From Psoroptes ovis (Eukaryota > Arthropoda > Arachnida > Sarcoptiformes > Psoroptidae), in NCBI GenBank assembly GCA_002943765.1, contig PQWQ01000007.1, forward strand, positions 2,048,501 to 2,112,500: a stretch of 64,000 nt of DNA, given 5' to 3'. The stretch's first letter is position 1. Every line of letters begins with the position of its first letter. Of the stretch, positions 12,205 to 24,211 are shown piece after piece. The notes beneath the pieces are model-generated. The model did not search any database. It had not been told where the DNA came from and saw only the letters and a list, made by a program, of their open reading frames with translations. A program made the translations under genes and the position numbers.

Positions 12205-14685
12205 ATGGACCAAGAAAAATATGAAGTATTCCTTCATGTTTATGATCTGTCAAAAGGAATGGCAAGATCTTTATCAGCATTATTCTTAGGTGAGATTTTT
12301 GAAAATTTGAAAAATCTTCAAATTGGTTTTCAACTGATTCATTGGGAAATACTTTAAATCATAGGTCGAGAAATTCCTGCCATATGGCATACGTCCATTG
12401 TCGTTTACGATCGAGAATATTTTTTCGGCGGTGGTGGCATCGAAAGTTGTATTGCTGTATGTGTATTGATATTAAATTTCATTTTAAAATCCATAAAATA
12501 ATTCATTCTATTATCTCTTGAAGGGTTCTAGTCAATTTGGCAATCCAGATCAAATATTATCATTAGGACATACGGAAGTATCATATAACTTATTTCTTGA
12601 ATATTTATTTTCGTTGGGCGAAACAACATTCACGTATGTGTATGTCTACTTAATTCTGAATTTTATGATCTAATAAATTTTTCTTCAAACAAAAATTTTT
12701 AGTCCCAGTTCTTATCATATATTTGAAAATAATTGTAATAATTTTTCCAATGAAATAGCATTATTTTTAACTGGTAACAGCATTCCGAATGAGATATTGA
12801 ACTTGCCTAATGATTTTCTTTCAACGTATGTGTTTTATTTTATTTATAAATTTAAATAATTATCATTAATACTACCGAATAGCATTACGATGAATAAGAA
12901 AAATTAGTAAGAAGCCGAATGCTTAGTTAACTAATGAAAAATATCCTCAAAATTGGATGCTAAATTAATTCAATTTACAATCCAAAATGATGATTTTGAT
13001 GAAAATAGAAATGAATAGGAAATTTATGTTTTCAAATGCAATTGATAATGATGACAGAAGTATGTAAGAACTTAAATTCTTACAAACACATTTGACAACA
13101 TACATAATAGTGATTGTTATGTGATTATTTAAAAATATTTTTTTCTCCAAATTCAAAAATTACTAGACATGTTGATGATATTTGATGTTAGTATGTGTGT
13201 TTATGTATTTATGATCTACATTTATATAAGTGTGCAATAATGATAATCACAATTATAGTATTATTAATAATGTTAACGTTATTTTTATTCCATAATTTGG
13301 ATTGATTCCAATTAGAATTTTAGCTTTTTAATGTATTTTTATTTTTATTTATTTTTGTGCTTATATCGTAATATTTTTGTAAATTTTTCTTCGCTTTGAT
13401 TACAGGCCAATTGGGCAAACATTTAAACAATATTTGAACACGCTTTCAATACGGCCAAAAGGTTCGGGTGTGAGTTTTTACAATCCAGAAGTTGGTGAAG
13501 AGAAAATAATTGATTATCGAAATAATATTGATAATTGTGATTTGAACGAAAGAAACGATAATAATAGCAATAATAATCTTGTGCAATTGAATACTGATCA
13601 AAAATCATCGATAATCAACAATATGTCGAACGAAGAGAATAATATTCCGAACAATAGTGTTGATGATGAAATTGATGATGATGGTGATAATAATAAAAGT
13701 GGTGATAAATTTACAACAGCAACATCAAGACGTTCATATAAATATGAAGATCCACCAATTCTCTTCAAAGACATTGATGTATGGTTTATTTGTTTCAAAT
13801 CAATTGATTGATTAATTAAATTATTTAATTTTTCAGGGTATTGCAGCCATTCGTAAAGTAGAAGAAATGGTATTTACTATGTTGAATCCACAGCAGCAAC
13901 AATGTTTAAAAGAAATCGATGAATATTTGCAATCAGAATCAGGTGCATGGGCTATCGGTGATGAACATTTAGATTTGATCGCCTTTTTGCTCAAGTGATT
14001 ATATTTCAATCATAATTTTTTACCTTTGTTAAAAATAAATTTTATAATTTCCAGTGGTGGTGATGGAAAATTTGCACCAAATGTAACCTTGTTAACGCTA
14101 GAAGTGTTACAAGCAGCATCATTAAAAGAAGATGTTGTACTCATATTACATCAAGATCGAAAAGATCATCGAATAATGAGCTATATCAATCGTATTGAAA
14201 ATTTAACACTTGCTGAACAAGAAGAAATTGTTAAATTATTATGTAATCTTTGTGGACAACCATCAACAATTGATTGGCTGATGTATATTAGTGAATGGTG
14301 TGAAGAAAATGGACATCCAAATAGTAATTCAAGAGTGACAATACGTGCAGCCGTACATACATTGCTCAATGATCAATTAACAACATTACAACGTAATGGT
14401 GTTTATTTGATTTATAATTTATCATTAAAAGAAGTATTTGAAGATGTTTCAATTGAATTGGCAACAGCTGTTTTACAATACATGCACAGTGATTTACCTG
14501 ATGATCAAGCATTATTAAGTTTGACAGCAATCGCTCGTTTCATTGAAATTAGTCCAACCGATGTGCCTGCATTGATCAAAATGCTTGGACCAGATTTGAA
14601 TAAATATAAAGGAAGAAATGATAAGATGGATAGATTGGTTACGATGATTAATGAGAAAGTTGCTAAATTGCCATCATTTTCTTAA
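12205..14685 (+). CDS. PPPDE (DeSI-1-like) thiol isopeptidase fused to a PUL domain
   Basis: Seven exons (12205-12289, 12365-12456, 12524-12633, 12703-12825, 13406-13778, 13837-13994, 14055-14685) give about 523 residues. Residues 1-150 are a PPPDE fold close to DeSI-1: EVFLHVYDLSKGMA, GREIPAIWHTSIVV with the catalytic His at residue 37, FFGGGGI, and ENNCNNFSNE with the catalytic Cys at residue 107 (human DESI1 uses His38/Cys108). A low-complexity Asn/Asp linker follows (about 150-250). Residues about 265-520 are helical repeats of PUL type (GGDGKFAPNVTLLTLEVLQA; LCNLCGQPSTIDWL), the p97/Cdc48-binding module of PLAA/Ufd3. A SUMO- or ubiquitin-deconjugating enzyme delivered to Cdc48/p97 is inferred. 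Intron 4 is 580 bp against about 70 bp for the others. Confidence 0.88.
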
Positions 14686-15049
14686 ACACACGCACACACA
14701 ATGGTAAGATGATGGAAAATAAGAAGAATGAAGCGAAGAATTTTGAATATTTAGTCAGCCGAACACCAATTGTGACTATCATTTATTTATTTTTAAATTG
14801 ATGAATTGCTTTTTTATTTTAATGAATTTTTTTCCTCTTGTCATTTCTAATTAAAAATTTTTGAAAAAATTACATTTTTGAATAATTAAAGCATATCTTC
14901 AAAAGATGGTAGCATTTGTATATCATTCTAAATTGATCGACATCTGTTGATGTAAGAATAAAACATCGACACAATGAACATATGGTCATGAAAGCAGAAA
15001 AAATTGATGTAAATAAATTCTTGTTTTTCGTCTATTAATTGGATTAATT
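14686..15049. other. Short intergenic spacer
   Basis: These 364 bp hold the 3' end of the DeSI-PUL gene and the 5' flank of Pasha on the same strand. There is a CA-rich patch just after the stop codon and an AATAAA near the far end. No coding sequence is seen. Confidence 0.65.
14957..14962 (+). terminator. Candidate poly(A) signal for DeSI-PUL gene
   Basis: AATAAA about 270 bp after the stop codon and only about 90 bp upstream of the Pasha start codon, so the two transcription units are almost contiguous. Motif evidence only. Confidence 0.45.
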
Positions 15050-17822
15050 ATGTCAGAAACAATTACTGGTGATGATAATACTGCTAATTATAATCAAAAT
15101 GAATCAATTAAATATGATGAAAACAAAACCGTTTTCAATGATCATAAGATAGTAGAAAATGTTCCCGCAACAACAAAATTGTTGCAAACACAAACAGCAC
15201 CACCGACTACCACAATAATTATGTTGGATGAACCAACTACGAATAATGATAATATCAACTATAAAGAATATGATTCATCAGATTCTTATGATGAATTTGA
15301 TGATTACATGAATGATCATGATGATGGTGATGATGATGATGACGACGATGATGATGAAGACAACAATCAAAATGATACCATGGAAAATAATGCAGATGAT
15401 CATCAAGATGATGAAGACGATGACGATGATGACCAAGATTATTCATTTATCGATGATATGTTGGAGGAAAATGTTGATGTTGAAGCAATAAAAAGATCTG
15501 ATGAAATGAAACCAAATGCACCAATTAGAAATAATCATAGACAATATAAAAAATTGAAAAGAAAATTCCCACAAAAAAAATTTACTAATCGTTTGAATAA
15601 GAAATCAAATAAAAAACGTAAATCAAGAATTGAAACAAAAGAGAAAAATATTCTAGTCAGTAAGTAATCGATATCTCGAAATGATGTGATGTTTTTAAAA
15701 TCCTTTTATTTAAAAAACAAGAACGTGGACATGATCTTTTTGAAATACTGCCCGAAGGTTGGGTCGAAATATCACATTTTAGTGGTATGCCAATCTATTT
15801 AGATAAACGTAATCGTGTGTGTACATTATCGAAACCATATCATTTAGGTACTGGAAGTGCTCGGGTAAGTTTTTTGCAAAAATTAAGAATCATCATCATT
15901 TTAAATCATGATTTGTTCATGATGAGTAGAAACATCACATTCCATTATCAGCTATTCCATGTTTACAATATCGTACTGAATTGGAAAAAGAACGTAAAGC
16001 ACGTGAAGAATTGGAATTGAAATTAAATAATACTGATAATAACAATAATAATGATACTAATGATAATAATGATGGCAATGATAGCAATAAATGTGATGAT
16101 AATGAAAATACCATTTGTAATAATGCTGAAATTCAGAATAATAATGATAATGATAATACTAATAGCAATAGTAATGACAACGACAACAATAATAATAATC
16201 AAACAATTCAACAGTCTCAACCAAAATTACAACAATCAATAGCTAAAGTTGAAACATTGATTGAAAATAAAAAAGAAAGATCATTGGATGCAAATAAAAT
16301 ACGTGAATATTGTCAACGATTATTTGAATTTAAAACGGTGACTGTAAAAAAATTTACGTAAGTTTTTTTTTCATTATAAAAATTGATTGTAAATTCATTA
16401 AATTTAATTAAAATTTTCAATTACAGTAATTGGGCTGATCGCCGTAAACATGAACAATCGAAAAAATTAGCACAACGTCCATCATTGCCTGAATCGACTA
16501 AATTAATTACCTGCACAGTGCCTAAAATAGCCAATGTCGATGGTCAAGATAACGATCAATTGACATGTGTTAAACCATTTAAAAAAGGTATTTTCATTTA
16601 TTCAATTGATTTTAAGATTGATTATTTATTTTCAATCATGGTTTCCTCCACTTATTTTCAATAAGAATTCATCATGAATCCAGTCGGTAAATCAGATATT
16701 TGTATTCTCCATGAATATGTACAACATACGGAAAGAACACAGCCAAAATATGTGTTTCAAGAATTGGAAAATGTTAGTAAACCTTATTGTGCTATTGTTT
16801 ATATTAATGAAATGGAATATGGTAAAGGTTATGGCAGCAGTAAGAAGGAAGCGAAAACTGAAGCTGGTATGATATTTGAGATTTTGTTTTTCAAAAAAAA
16901 TTCAATATTTTCATTTTTTCCTAAATAGCTAGAGCTAGTCTTGACATATTGATACCAGATTTAAAGAATACATTGAATCAAGAACAGAATAAAAATGAAA
17001 CATTGAATGATTTAAAATTTTTTGATGAAATTTCGATAGATGATCAGCGAGTTAGTGAATTGTGTTGGAAAACTGGACAATATTCTCCGTATCAAATATT
17101 GGTCGAATGCATTAAAAGGTATTTATTTCATCTAACAATACTTGTGATTAGTTTTTAATTATATTTATGTAAATAATCAGATTACATGGATTTGAAGAAA
17201 TGGACATAAAAACCGAAACTAGAATAGTTAAACATCAAAAAATTGAATTCAAAATGACAGCCGGTACACATGAAGCTGTTGTTATTTGTAAAAATAAACG
17301 TGAAGGTAAACAACTTGCAGCTCAAAAAATATTGCGAAGTATACATCCACAATTTAAATGTTGGGGAGCATTGCTTAAATTATATGGTCAAGGTTCATGC
17401 AAAACATCTAAAGAGAAAAAGGTACGATTAATCAATTCTTTCGAAATTTCTGATTGATTTTCTGTGTTTTGTTTCATATTTCATCGATAACAACTACATA
17501 ACAGGAAGAAGCACAAAAAATTACCGAATTACAAAACAATGCTTGTTCAAATAAACCAAATTATGCAATATTAAATAAATTAAAAGAAGAAATGCTTAAA
17601 TTACATGATGAAAATGGTAAACAAGAACAACAACAATTACGATCATCATTACCGGCAATATTGAATGCAACAATTGTTGGTCAACAACAACAACAACAGC
17701 AACAGGCAGAAAAACATCGGCAACCATATCATCATAATCATCATTATAGGAAAAATAATAAATATAATTATATAAATAATTATAAAATTGTGAGAAAAAA
17801 TAATTATCAAAAAAAATCTTAG
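15050..17822 (+). CDS. pasha: Pasha / DGCR8, Microprocessor dsRNA-binding subunit
   Basis: Eight exons (15050-15659, 15722-15864, 15930-16357, 16427-16587, 16666-16866, 16929-17118, 17181-17421, 17505-17822) give about 763 residues. Pasha pairs with Drosha in the nucleus to crop primary microRNAs. The N-terminus is very acidic (Asp runs) and then Lys/Arg-rich, suggesting nuclear localisation. Residues 204-262 hold the WW-like haem-binding/dimerisation region: LPEGWVEISHFSGMPIYLD, and LSAIPCLQYR, whose Cys262 matches the haem-ligand Cys of DGCR8. Two dsRNA-binding domains follow, at about residues 450-525 (ending GSSKKEAKTEAARASLDIL) and about 555-650 (ending KREGKQLAAQKIL), then a helical tail region that in the family contacts Drosha, and a His/Gln/Asn-rich end. 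An Asn/Asp-rich insert interrupts the central region at about residues 283-345. Confidence 0.94.
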
Positions 17823-18092
17823 GCAAAATATTTAAATTTTTGACTCATTTTTGATCCGATTTTATTCAAATTTTAATCAAAAATTTTTAAAAATTCAAAA
17901 AGTCAACAATCGATTGTATTGACAAAAATTATATCGATTGATTGATTCTTCGAAAGAATGAATGACTCATCGAATGTTTTGTAACATTTATTTTCATTGC
18001 CGCTTCCAAAATTTATTTTCAATTATTTTATATGCTACTACTATTTACTGCTACTTTTATTTGTGCAAATGAATGGTTTTTTTATGAATTGA

Positions 18093-18098
18093 AATAAA
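18093..18098 (+). terminator. Candidate poly(A) signal for Pasha
   Basis: AATAAA about 270 bp after the Pasha stop codon. Motif evidence only. Confidence 0.4.
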
Positions 18099-18272
18099 AT
18101 TTTATTTTGATTTTTTTTACATTTTTTGCCTACAAAAACCGACAAAAATAATATCGGCCGACGACAATTATTTCAATTGATGAAAAATGCTTGAAAAAAT
18201 GGTTTGAAATCAAACAAAATACAAAAAATTGAAAGAAATCAAACAAAACGCGACAACTGGGCAGAGGCTTTG

Positions 18273-18273
18273 T

Positions 18274-18304
<31 letters not shown>
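18273..18304. repeat. (GAT)n microsatellite
   Basis: About ten tandem GAT triplets in the Pasha 3' flank. Confidence 0.9.
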
Positions 18305-21300
18305 CGTAACAACAACACCGACAACCAGCAAATGATCATCATGAAACAATAATGATTTGTAAATCAAAAAGAAAAGAAAAAAAATTGCAACAATCAGATC
18401 TATTTGAAATTGAAAACATAAATAACTGAGATTGATTCATTTCAATTTTTTCAAATTGAAAATTGCAATTTTATACCAACAGTTTTTATTATTATTATTG
18501 TTTTTCATTAATAATTCATGTGTTTTTTAATTGTTGTTGTTTTACTGGGTTTCAAAGAGAAAAAATAATTTAAAAATTTCAACAAAATATCAAATGACTA
18601 ATGATTAATTGATTAATGATCGGTGTGTGTTTACAGCGAAGAAAATTTTAAGAACAAAAAGAATAAACGTTAAAAATAGTGATACCGACATTTGGTTCCG
18701 TAATGATTAAGACATTTTATCATCTTATTCTTGAAATTTGTTTTATTAACTCGATTATTTAATTGGAAAAAAGTTTTTATTTCCTTGAAATTTAATTGAT
18801 TGATTGATTTATTTATTTGTTTACCAAGGTAAGTGGTTTTAATTCTCATATTCTTAATGCCTGATGACAGAATTTTTTTTTATTGTTTTTTAAACTTTTG
18901 ATGTTTGACGCATCTAAGAATTTTTTTCAGGGAAGAATTTTAGTGAAAAAATGAATTTAATTTGATTGAATCACTGCTTTTAGTGACTATCTCTGCTTTA
19001 TTTCATTTGCCAAACCTATTGACGCATCTGTGCAGAGCACTAAATCCTGATCGCATTGAAATTGGCGCTGAATAACGCTGCTTATTTTCATTGCGATCAC
19101 AATAAATTTATAGTAAAAAATTCAATTCCGAAGGATGTGTAAGAATAGTTGTAATTCAAATTTCAAAGAATCTAATAATATGACGTGAAAACGTTGGAAA
19201 TGAATTCTTCTTGTTTCCAAATGTTTTAATTTGATTTTTGATACTATGCCAATTACCTCATAGCAGAATTTTGAAAAAAATAAAAAGATGAATGTATGTT
19301 GTCTTGTTAAAGTCTGCGAATTCAGAGGTGGCCAACCTCTTTAGTTTCAAGTATTTTTCGGCATTTTTTCTCAGGAAAAGCAACTGTTTTTTTTAAAAAA
19401 ATGTTACAATTTTAATCATTTTTTGGCCGATTAATGTGATTATCAGATTTTTTTTTCAATCCTTTCCTGATGATGCCGATTCTACAAGAATTTCACCGAA
19501 AAACTGAATATAACTTCGTTTATCCAAGAATAGTCTTATTATGTCTGATTTTTGTGGCCATCCTGCCATGTGATTTGGCCACCTCATGTTTATTCTTAGG
19601 TTTATTATTCATATTGAAATTATCTTCAAAAACTAAAAGGAATGATTTCAATGTTTTTCACGTCTTGACGTCCTTTCGAATTTGAAGGAAACAACATTGA
19701 GACATTTCGTAATGAGTGAAAATGAATGAATGTATGATTAAGGTAGTTTTGGGCGAAATCTATTTTTAGGTTTGATTTTTTAGTAAAATTTCTGTGTTTG
19801 AATATTATAACATTTCCAATTTTAGTTTTCGCTCTTGAATTTTCAATTATGTTTGAATGCAATCAAATTTTGGTTGAAAATTAACCAGAAAAATGGAAAA
19901 ATCAATTAATGATTAATCACTCAATCGATTGATTGAATTATTCAATAGGTTTTGGATTTTGATCAATCAAATCCGATTGTATATCTTTGGTATTTTAGTT
20001 CAAATATCCATAATAATCATAGAAATATGTATTTCCTCGAAAACATTAATTAAATTGGTTCGATTGATGATTATTTTCTGATTTCCACTTGTTGCTGCGA
20101 TTGTAATTGATTCGCAATCAATTGTTCAAGTATTCGTTTTTTGCTAATCATTCAATTAATATGAACAGTGTCAATATTTGAAATTGATTATGTTTGGATT
20201 TCCTGCTTATATTCAACAATTGATTTATCAAAAATTACAGCAAAAAAAAACTTGGTTTGAATTGTTTGAATTATGAATATAACAAGAGGCATTTGATAAT
20301 ATCAATGACAACAACAACAACAACAACAGCCTACAACCAAACCAAATCAAACTAATGATAATCAAACTAAACTAAATCAAATTAAATATTTTAACAAGTA
20401 AACAATTATCATCCAAATAATTACAATGATTAGTCTAAAACAGTCTACACCCAAACAAAAACTGTTGTTGTTTCTGTAGTCATTATTTGTTGATTATTTC
20501 ATTTTCAATTTATTGTTATTTTATCATTGACATTTTAGGTTTGGTTTTTTTTTTTTTGAATAGCATTATTTATGATTTCATTCTGGTACTTGTTGATAAT
20601 TTTTATTTTTGGTTTGATTTGATTATAAATCAGAGAATCCGTACACATTCTAATCAATTTGACAATTTCCCTGACAATTTTCTTTTGAAAAAAGAAAAAA
20701 TTCTGTTAATTGTTTCATAACAGCGAGAGCAACAGCAGCGATTCCTTGATTTGCATCAAGGCTACAGATGCAACAAGAAATTATAAACAAATGCAAAAAA
20801 TTACTAATTTTAAATTTTCTATGAATGATAATTTCGCTATTTTTGATTTAGGTTTTGATTTGCGATTGAATGTCAAATTTGAAATAAAATTCAAATCACA
20901 ATAAGAATGAATTAAATCATAATAACAATAATAATAATAATAATAGAACTCATCCAAAATAAATGTCACTGAGTAAATGAAAGCGAAAATTAAATTAAAT
21001 TGAAATTAAAATGAAAATGTATGCAATCATTTGATCATTGAGGTTGTTTTTCGTGGTGGTGTGTATGGGGATGTATTAGTACTTGATGAAGGTGTAGTGT
21101 AGTAGATTTAGTAGTATTGTGTATTGTAATGATTTGAATATGTAAAATAATGATGATAATTGTGATTTTTTTCATGTTTAATTAATTTTTGTTCTTCAAT
21201 TACCATGATTTCTATGATGTATATGCTCGGTAATGATCATGTGAATTGAATCGTTTTTTTTTTCGTTGAATTCCGAGAAAAAAGATGATCTTAGATTCAT

Positions 21301-21890
21301 TTCAAATTCATTGACCATAGAATAGATTGTTATTTATTGTCGTAAATTATCGTGAATTTACAGTCATCACAATATGTGATGATATTAACCATTTTGATGG
21401 TTGCGGTGGTTTCAATTTGGTTGTGTGATTTGTTCAATGATAATAACCATGAAAATATTTGGATTCGAACCAAAGAAATACGATTGTCGTTGTTTTGTTT
21501 TGTAGTGATTGGTGTGTAGTGTGATCGGTATTCAGTGATTGTGGGTGTGCATTCGGTGTGTATTCGTGTTCGTGTGTGTGTGTGTTTTACGTTAGGTTGG
21601 TAGGTTGGTTGATGAATGATGAATTTTGAATGAAATAAAGAATTTGTATTTGTGTGCCATGATTACTCGATATATTCAATGTTTTAACCTCGAAATGTTT
21701 GTTTATTTTTTGTGAGATTCGTAAGAATTTGTAAGAATTCGTGAATTCTAATATTTTTAAAATTTTCTTTTGTTGTCAAATAGACATCGATTCTTTTTCA
21801 GACTAATGTGTTGTTGATCAATTTCGTTTGTTCATCTGTTTGTTTGTTTACCTGCTGAGTACAAATTTTCCCATAAAAAATCAATAAAAT

Positions 21891-23824
21891 ATGGCAACAC
21901 GTGGTATTGTACGTAATAGTAAATTTCGCCATGTATTTGGCCAAGCATTGAAACGTGAAAATTGTTATGATAATATTCGTATATCGAAAAATTCATGGGA
22001 TGGTAATTTTTGTGCTGTGAATCCAAAATTTGTGGCCATCGTAATGGAAGCTGCCGGTGGTGGTGCATTTTTAGTGTTGCCATTAAGACAGGTATTTGTT
22101 TTTTAAAATTTTTAAAATATTCATTTTCAATTAATTTTTGTTCGATTTCATTTTTCAGCCTGGCCGTATCGATATCAATCATCCATTAGTTGCTGGCCAT
22201 AAAGGACCTGTATTAGATATTGCATGGTGTCCATTCAATGATAATATTATTGCAAGTTCTTCTGAAGATGCAACAGTAAAAGTATGGCAAATACCCGATT
22301 ACGGTTTAACACGTACATTAACGGAACCAGTTGTAGATTTAACTGGCCATCAAAGACGTGTTGGTTTTCTTGCGTGGCATCCATCAGCAAACAATGTATT
22401 GTTATCGGCTGGTGCTGATTGTAAAATTATCATATGGAATGTAGGCACCGGTGAAATATTATCGGCAATATCATTGCCTGATTTGATTTTTCATGTTTCA
22501 TGGAGTTGGAATGGTTCACGCATTGTAACAACGTCAAAAGATAAAAAAATACGTATTTATGATCCGCGTACGGGCGATATGGAAATGGTAATTTTTATTC
22601 AAATCAATCGAGAAAAAATTAATCAAATTTTTTTTCAATAATTTATAGGAAGGTGAAGGCCATGAAGGTGCGAAACCACAACGAGCGATCTATCTTCGTG
22701 ATGATCTAATTTTTACAACCGGATTCTCTAAAATGAGCGAACGACAATATTCATTACGTAGTGAAGCTGATTTAAAACCAATCATATTGGAAACATTAGA
22801 TACTAGTAATGGTGTATTATATCCATTTTATGATCCTGATGTTAATTTATTATATCTTTGTGCTAAGGTTTGTTGTTAGTTTATGAATTTAAATATTGGA
22901 TTATGTTAATTTAATCAAAAAAAAAAAATTTATTTTTAAAATATCAAATGATATATATCACACCAAATATAGGGTGATAGTAATATACGTTATTTTGAAG
23001 TTACTGATGAAGCACCATTTGTTCATTATATAAATACATACCAATCAAATGAACCACAACGTGGTATGGGTTTTATGCCAAAACGTGGCTGTGATGTTCA
23101 TAATAATGAAATTGCTAGATTATTTAAATTACATGCAAAAGGTTTATGTGAAGTAATTAGTTTTACTGTGCCAAGAAAGGTAAATTATAGTTTTAGTGTC
23201 TTTCTATTTTTTCTGACATTATCTAAAAAATTAATCTTTTTTATTTTCGATTTAGTCTGAATTATTTCAAGATGATCTCTATCCAGATACTCCTGGTGAT
23301 GAACCAGCAATAACAGCAGAGCAATGGATAAATGGTGAAGATGCTGAACCGATTCTTGTATGTTAATTTATTATCATTTCAAAGCTTTCAATTTTATTTT
23401 TAATTTTTGATTTTTTTTTCGTACTAAATTTTATCATTTTTCCCGCGATCGTCCTTCAAAGATATCATTGAAAGAAGGTTATCAATCATCGAAAAAACAG
23501 GATTTAAAAGTAGTTAAAAAGAAGAGTAATGTATTGGACACTAAACCAACATCGAAACGTCAAACATCAAATTCATCGAATTCAAATGAATCTGCCTCAT
23601 TAAGTGGTGATAATTTGGAAAAAATATTATCATCATTACCAGCACCCGGTATGACCGCAGAACAATCGCAAAAATTCGAAGAATTATTAAATGAAGTACA
23701 TAAATTGAAAGCAATCGTATTGAAACATGAAATAAGGATTCGTGATTTAGAAAAGCTACAATCAACAAATGTAGATGGACAAACAATGGATGATATTGCA
23801 ACAAATAATGGTGAAACACATTGA
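21891..23824 (+). CDS. coro: Coronin, WD40 actin-binding protein
   Basis: Six exons (21891-22091, 22159-22587, 22649-22867, 22973-23179, 23256-23357, 23462-23824), with all joins in phase 0, give 506 residues. Coronins bind F-actin and regulate Arp2/3 and cofilin at the cell cortex. The N-terminus RGIVRNSKFRHVFGQALKRE is the conserved coronin signature, followed by WD40 blades (GHKGPVLDIAWCPFND; DATVKVWQIP; GHQRRVGFLAWHPSA; DKKIRIYDPRTG), the coronin-specific C-terminal extension of the propeller (GLCEVISFTVPRKSELFQDDLYPDT), a Ser/Lys-rich linker, and a heptad-like coiled coil (about residues 440-490) for oligomerisation. The length is typical of short type I coronins. The 5' acceptor just upstream of the ATG suggests a non-coding first exon. 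Confidence 0.96.
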
Positions 23825-24205
23825 AAAATTTGAATGAAAAAAAAAATATTTAGAAATTAAATTATCAATTGAAACTATCAAGAATCATTACTATTATTAT
23901 TACAATTTTTATTTTCTTAATACATACAACAACTATATACATTGATAATAATTACATTACTATATTTATATGATGAATACATTGAATCTTAATCAAACAA
24001 AATCATCAACAATTTACTATTTGAAGAAAAAAAAAATTATTTTTATAATTATTTAAAATTTTAATTATTATTATGATTATTATTACCATTATTATCTCAT
24101 CATTATCATCAAAAATATACCACCAATAAGAAAAGAAAAAAAACTTATTTCGCTTCAAGAAAAAAAAAAGTATTATGCTTTGGGAAACTCTGTTCAAAAC
24201 AAAAA

Positions 24206-24211
24206 AATAAA
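24206..24211 (+). terminator. Candidate poly(A) signal for coronin
   Basis: AATAAA about 380 bp after the coronin stop, within an A-rich stretch. Weak evidence. Confidence 0.3.

Larger units (their letters stand above)
17823..21890. other. Pasha-coronin intergenic region, possible coronin 5' UTR
   Basis: About 4.1 kb without a recognised coding exon. It contains the Pasha 3' flank, a GAT microsatellite (18273-18304), CAA-rich sequence near 20310-20330 and GT-rich stretches near 21540-21600. A strong acceptor-like site (TTCTTTTTCAG, ending near 21801) about 90 bp before the coronin ATG suggests that the coronin 5' UTR is spliced. A donor-like AAGGTAAGTGG near 18829 is one possible partner. 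Confidence 0.5.

Noticed and set aside
19470..19862. Hydrophobic frames on both strands in the Pasha-coronin spacer
   Set aside because: Overlapping frames on opposite strands, mostly low-complexity, with no homology that I can recognise.
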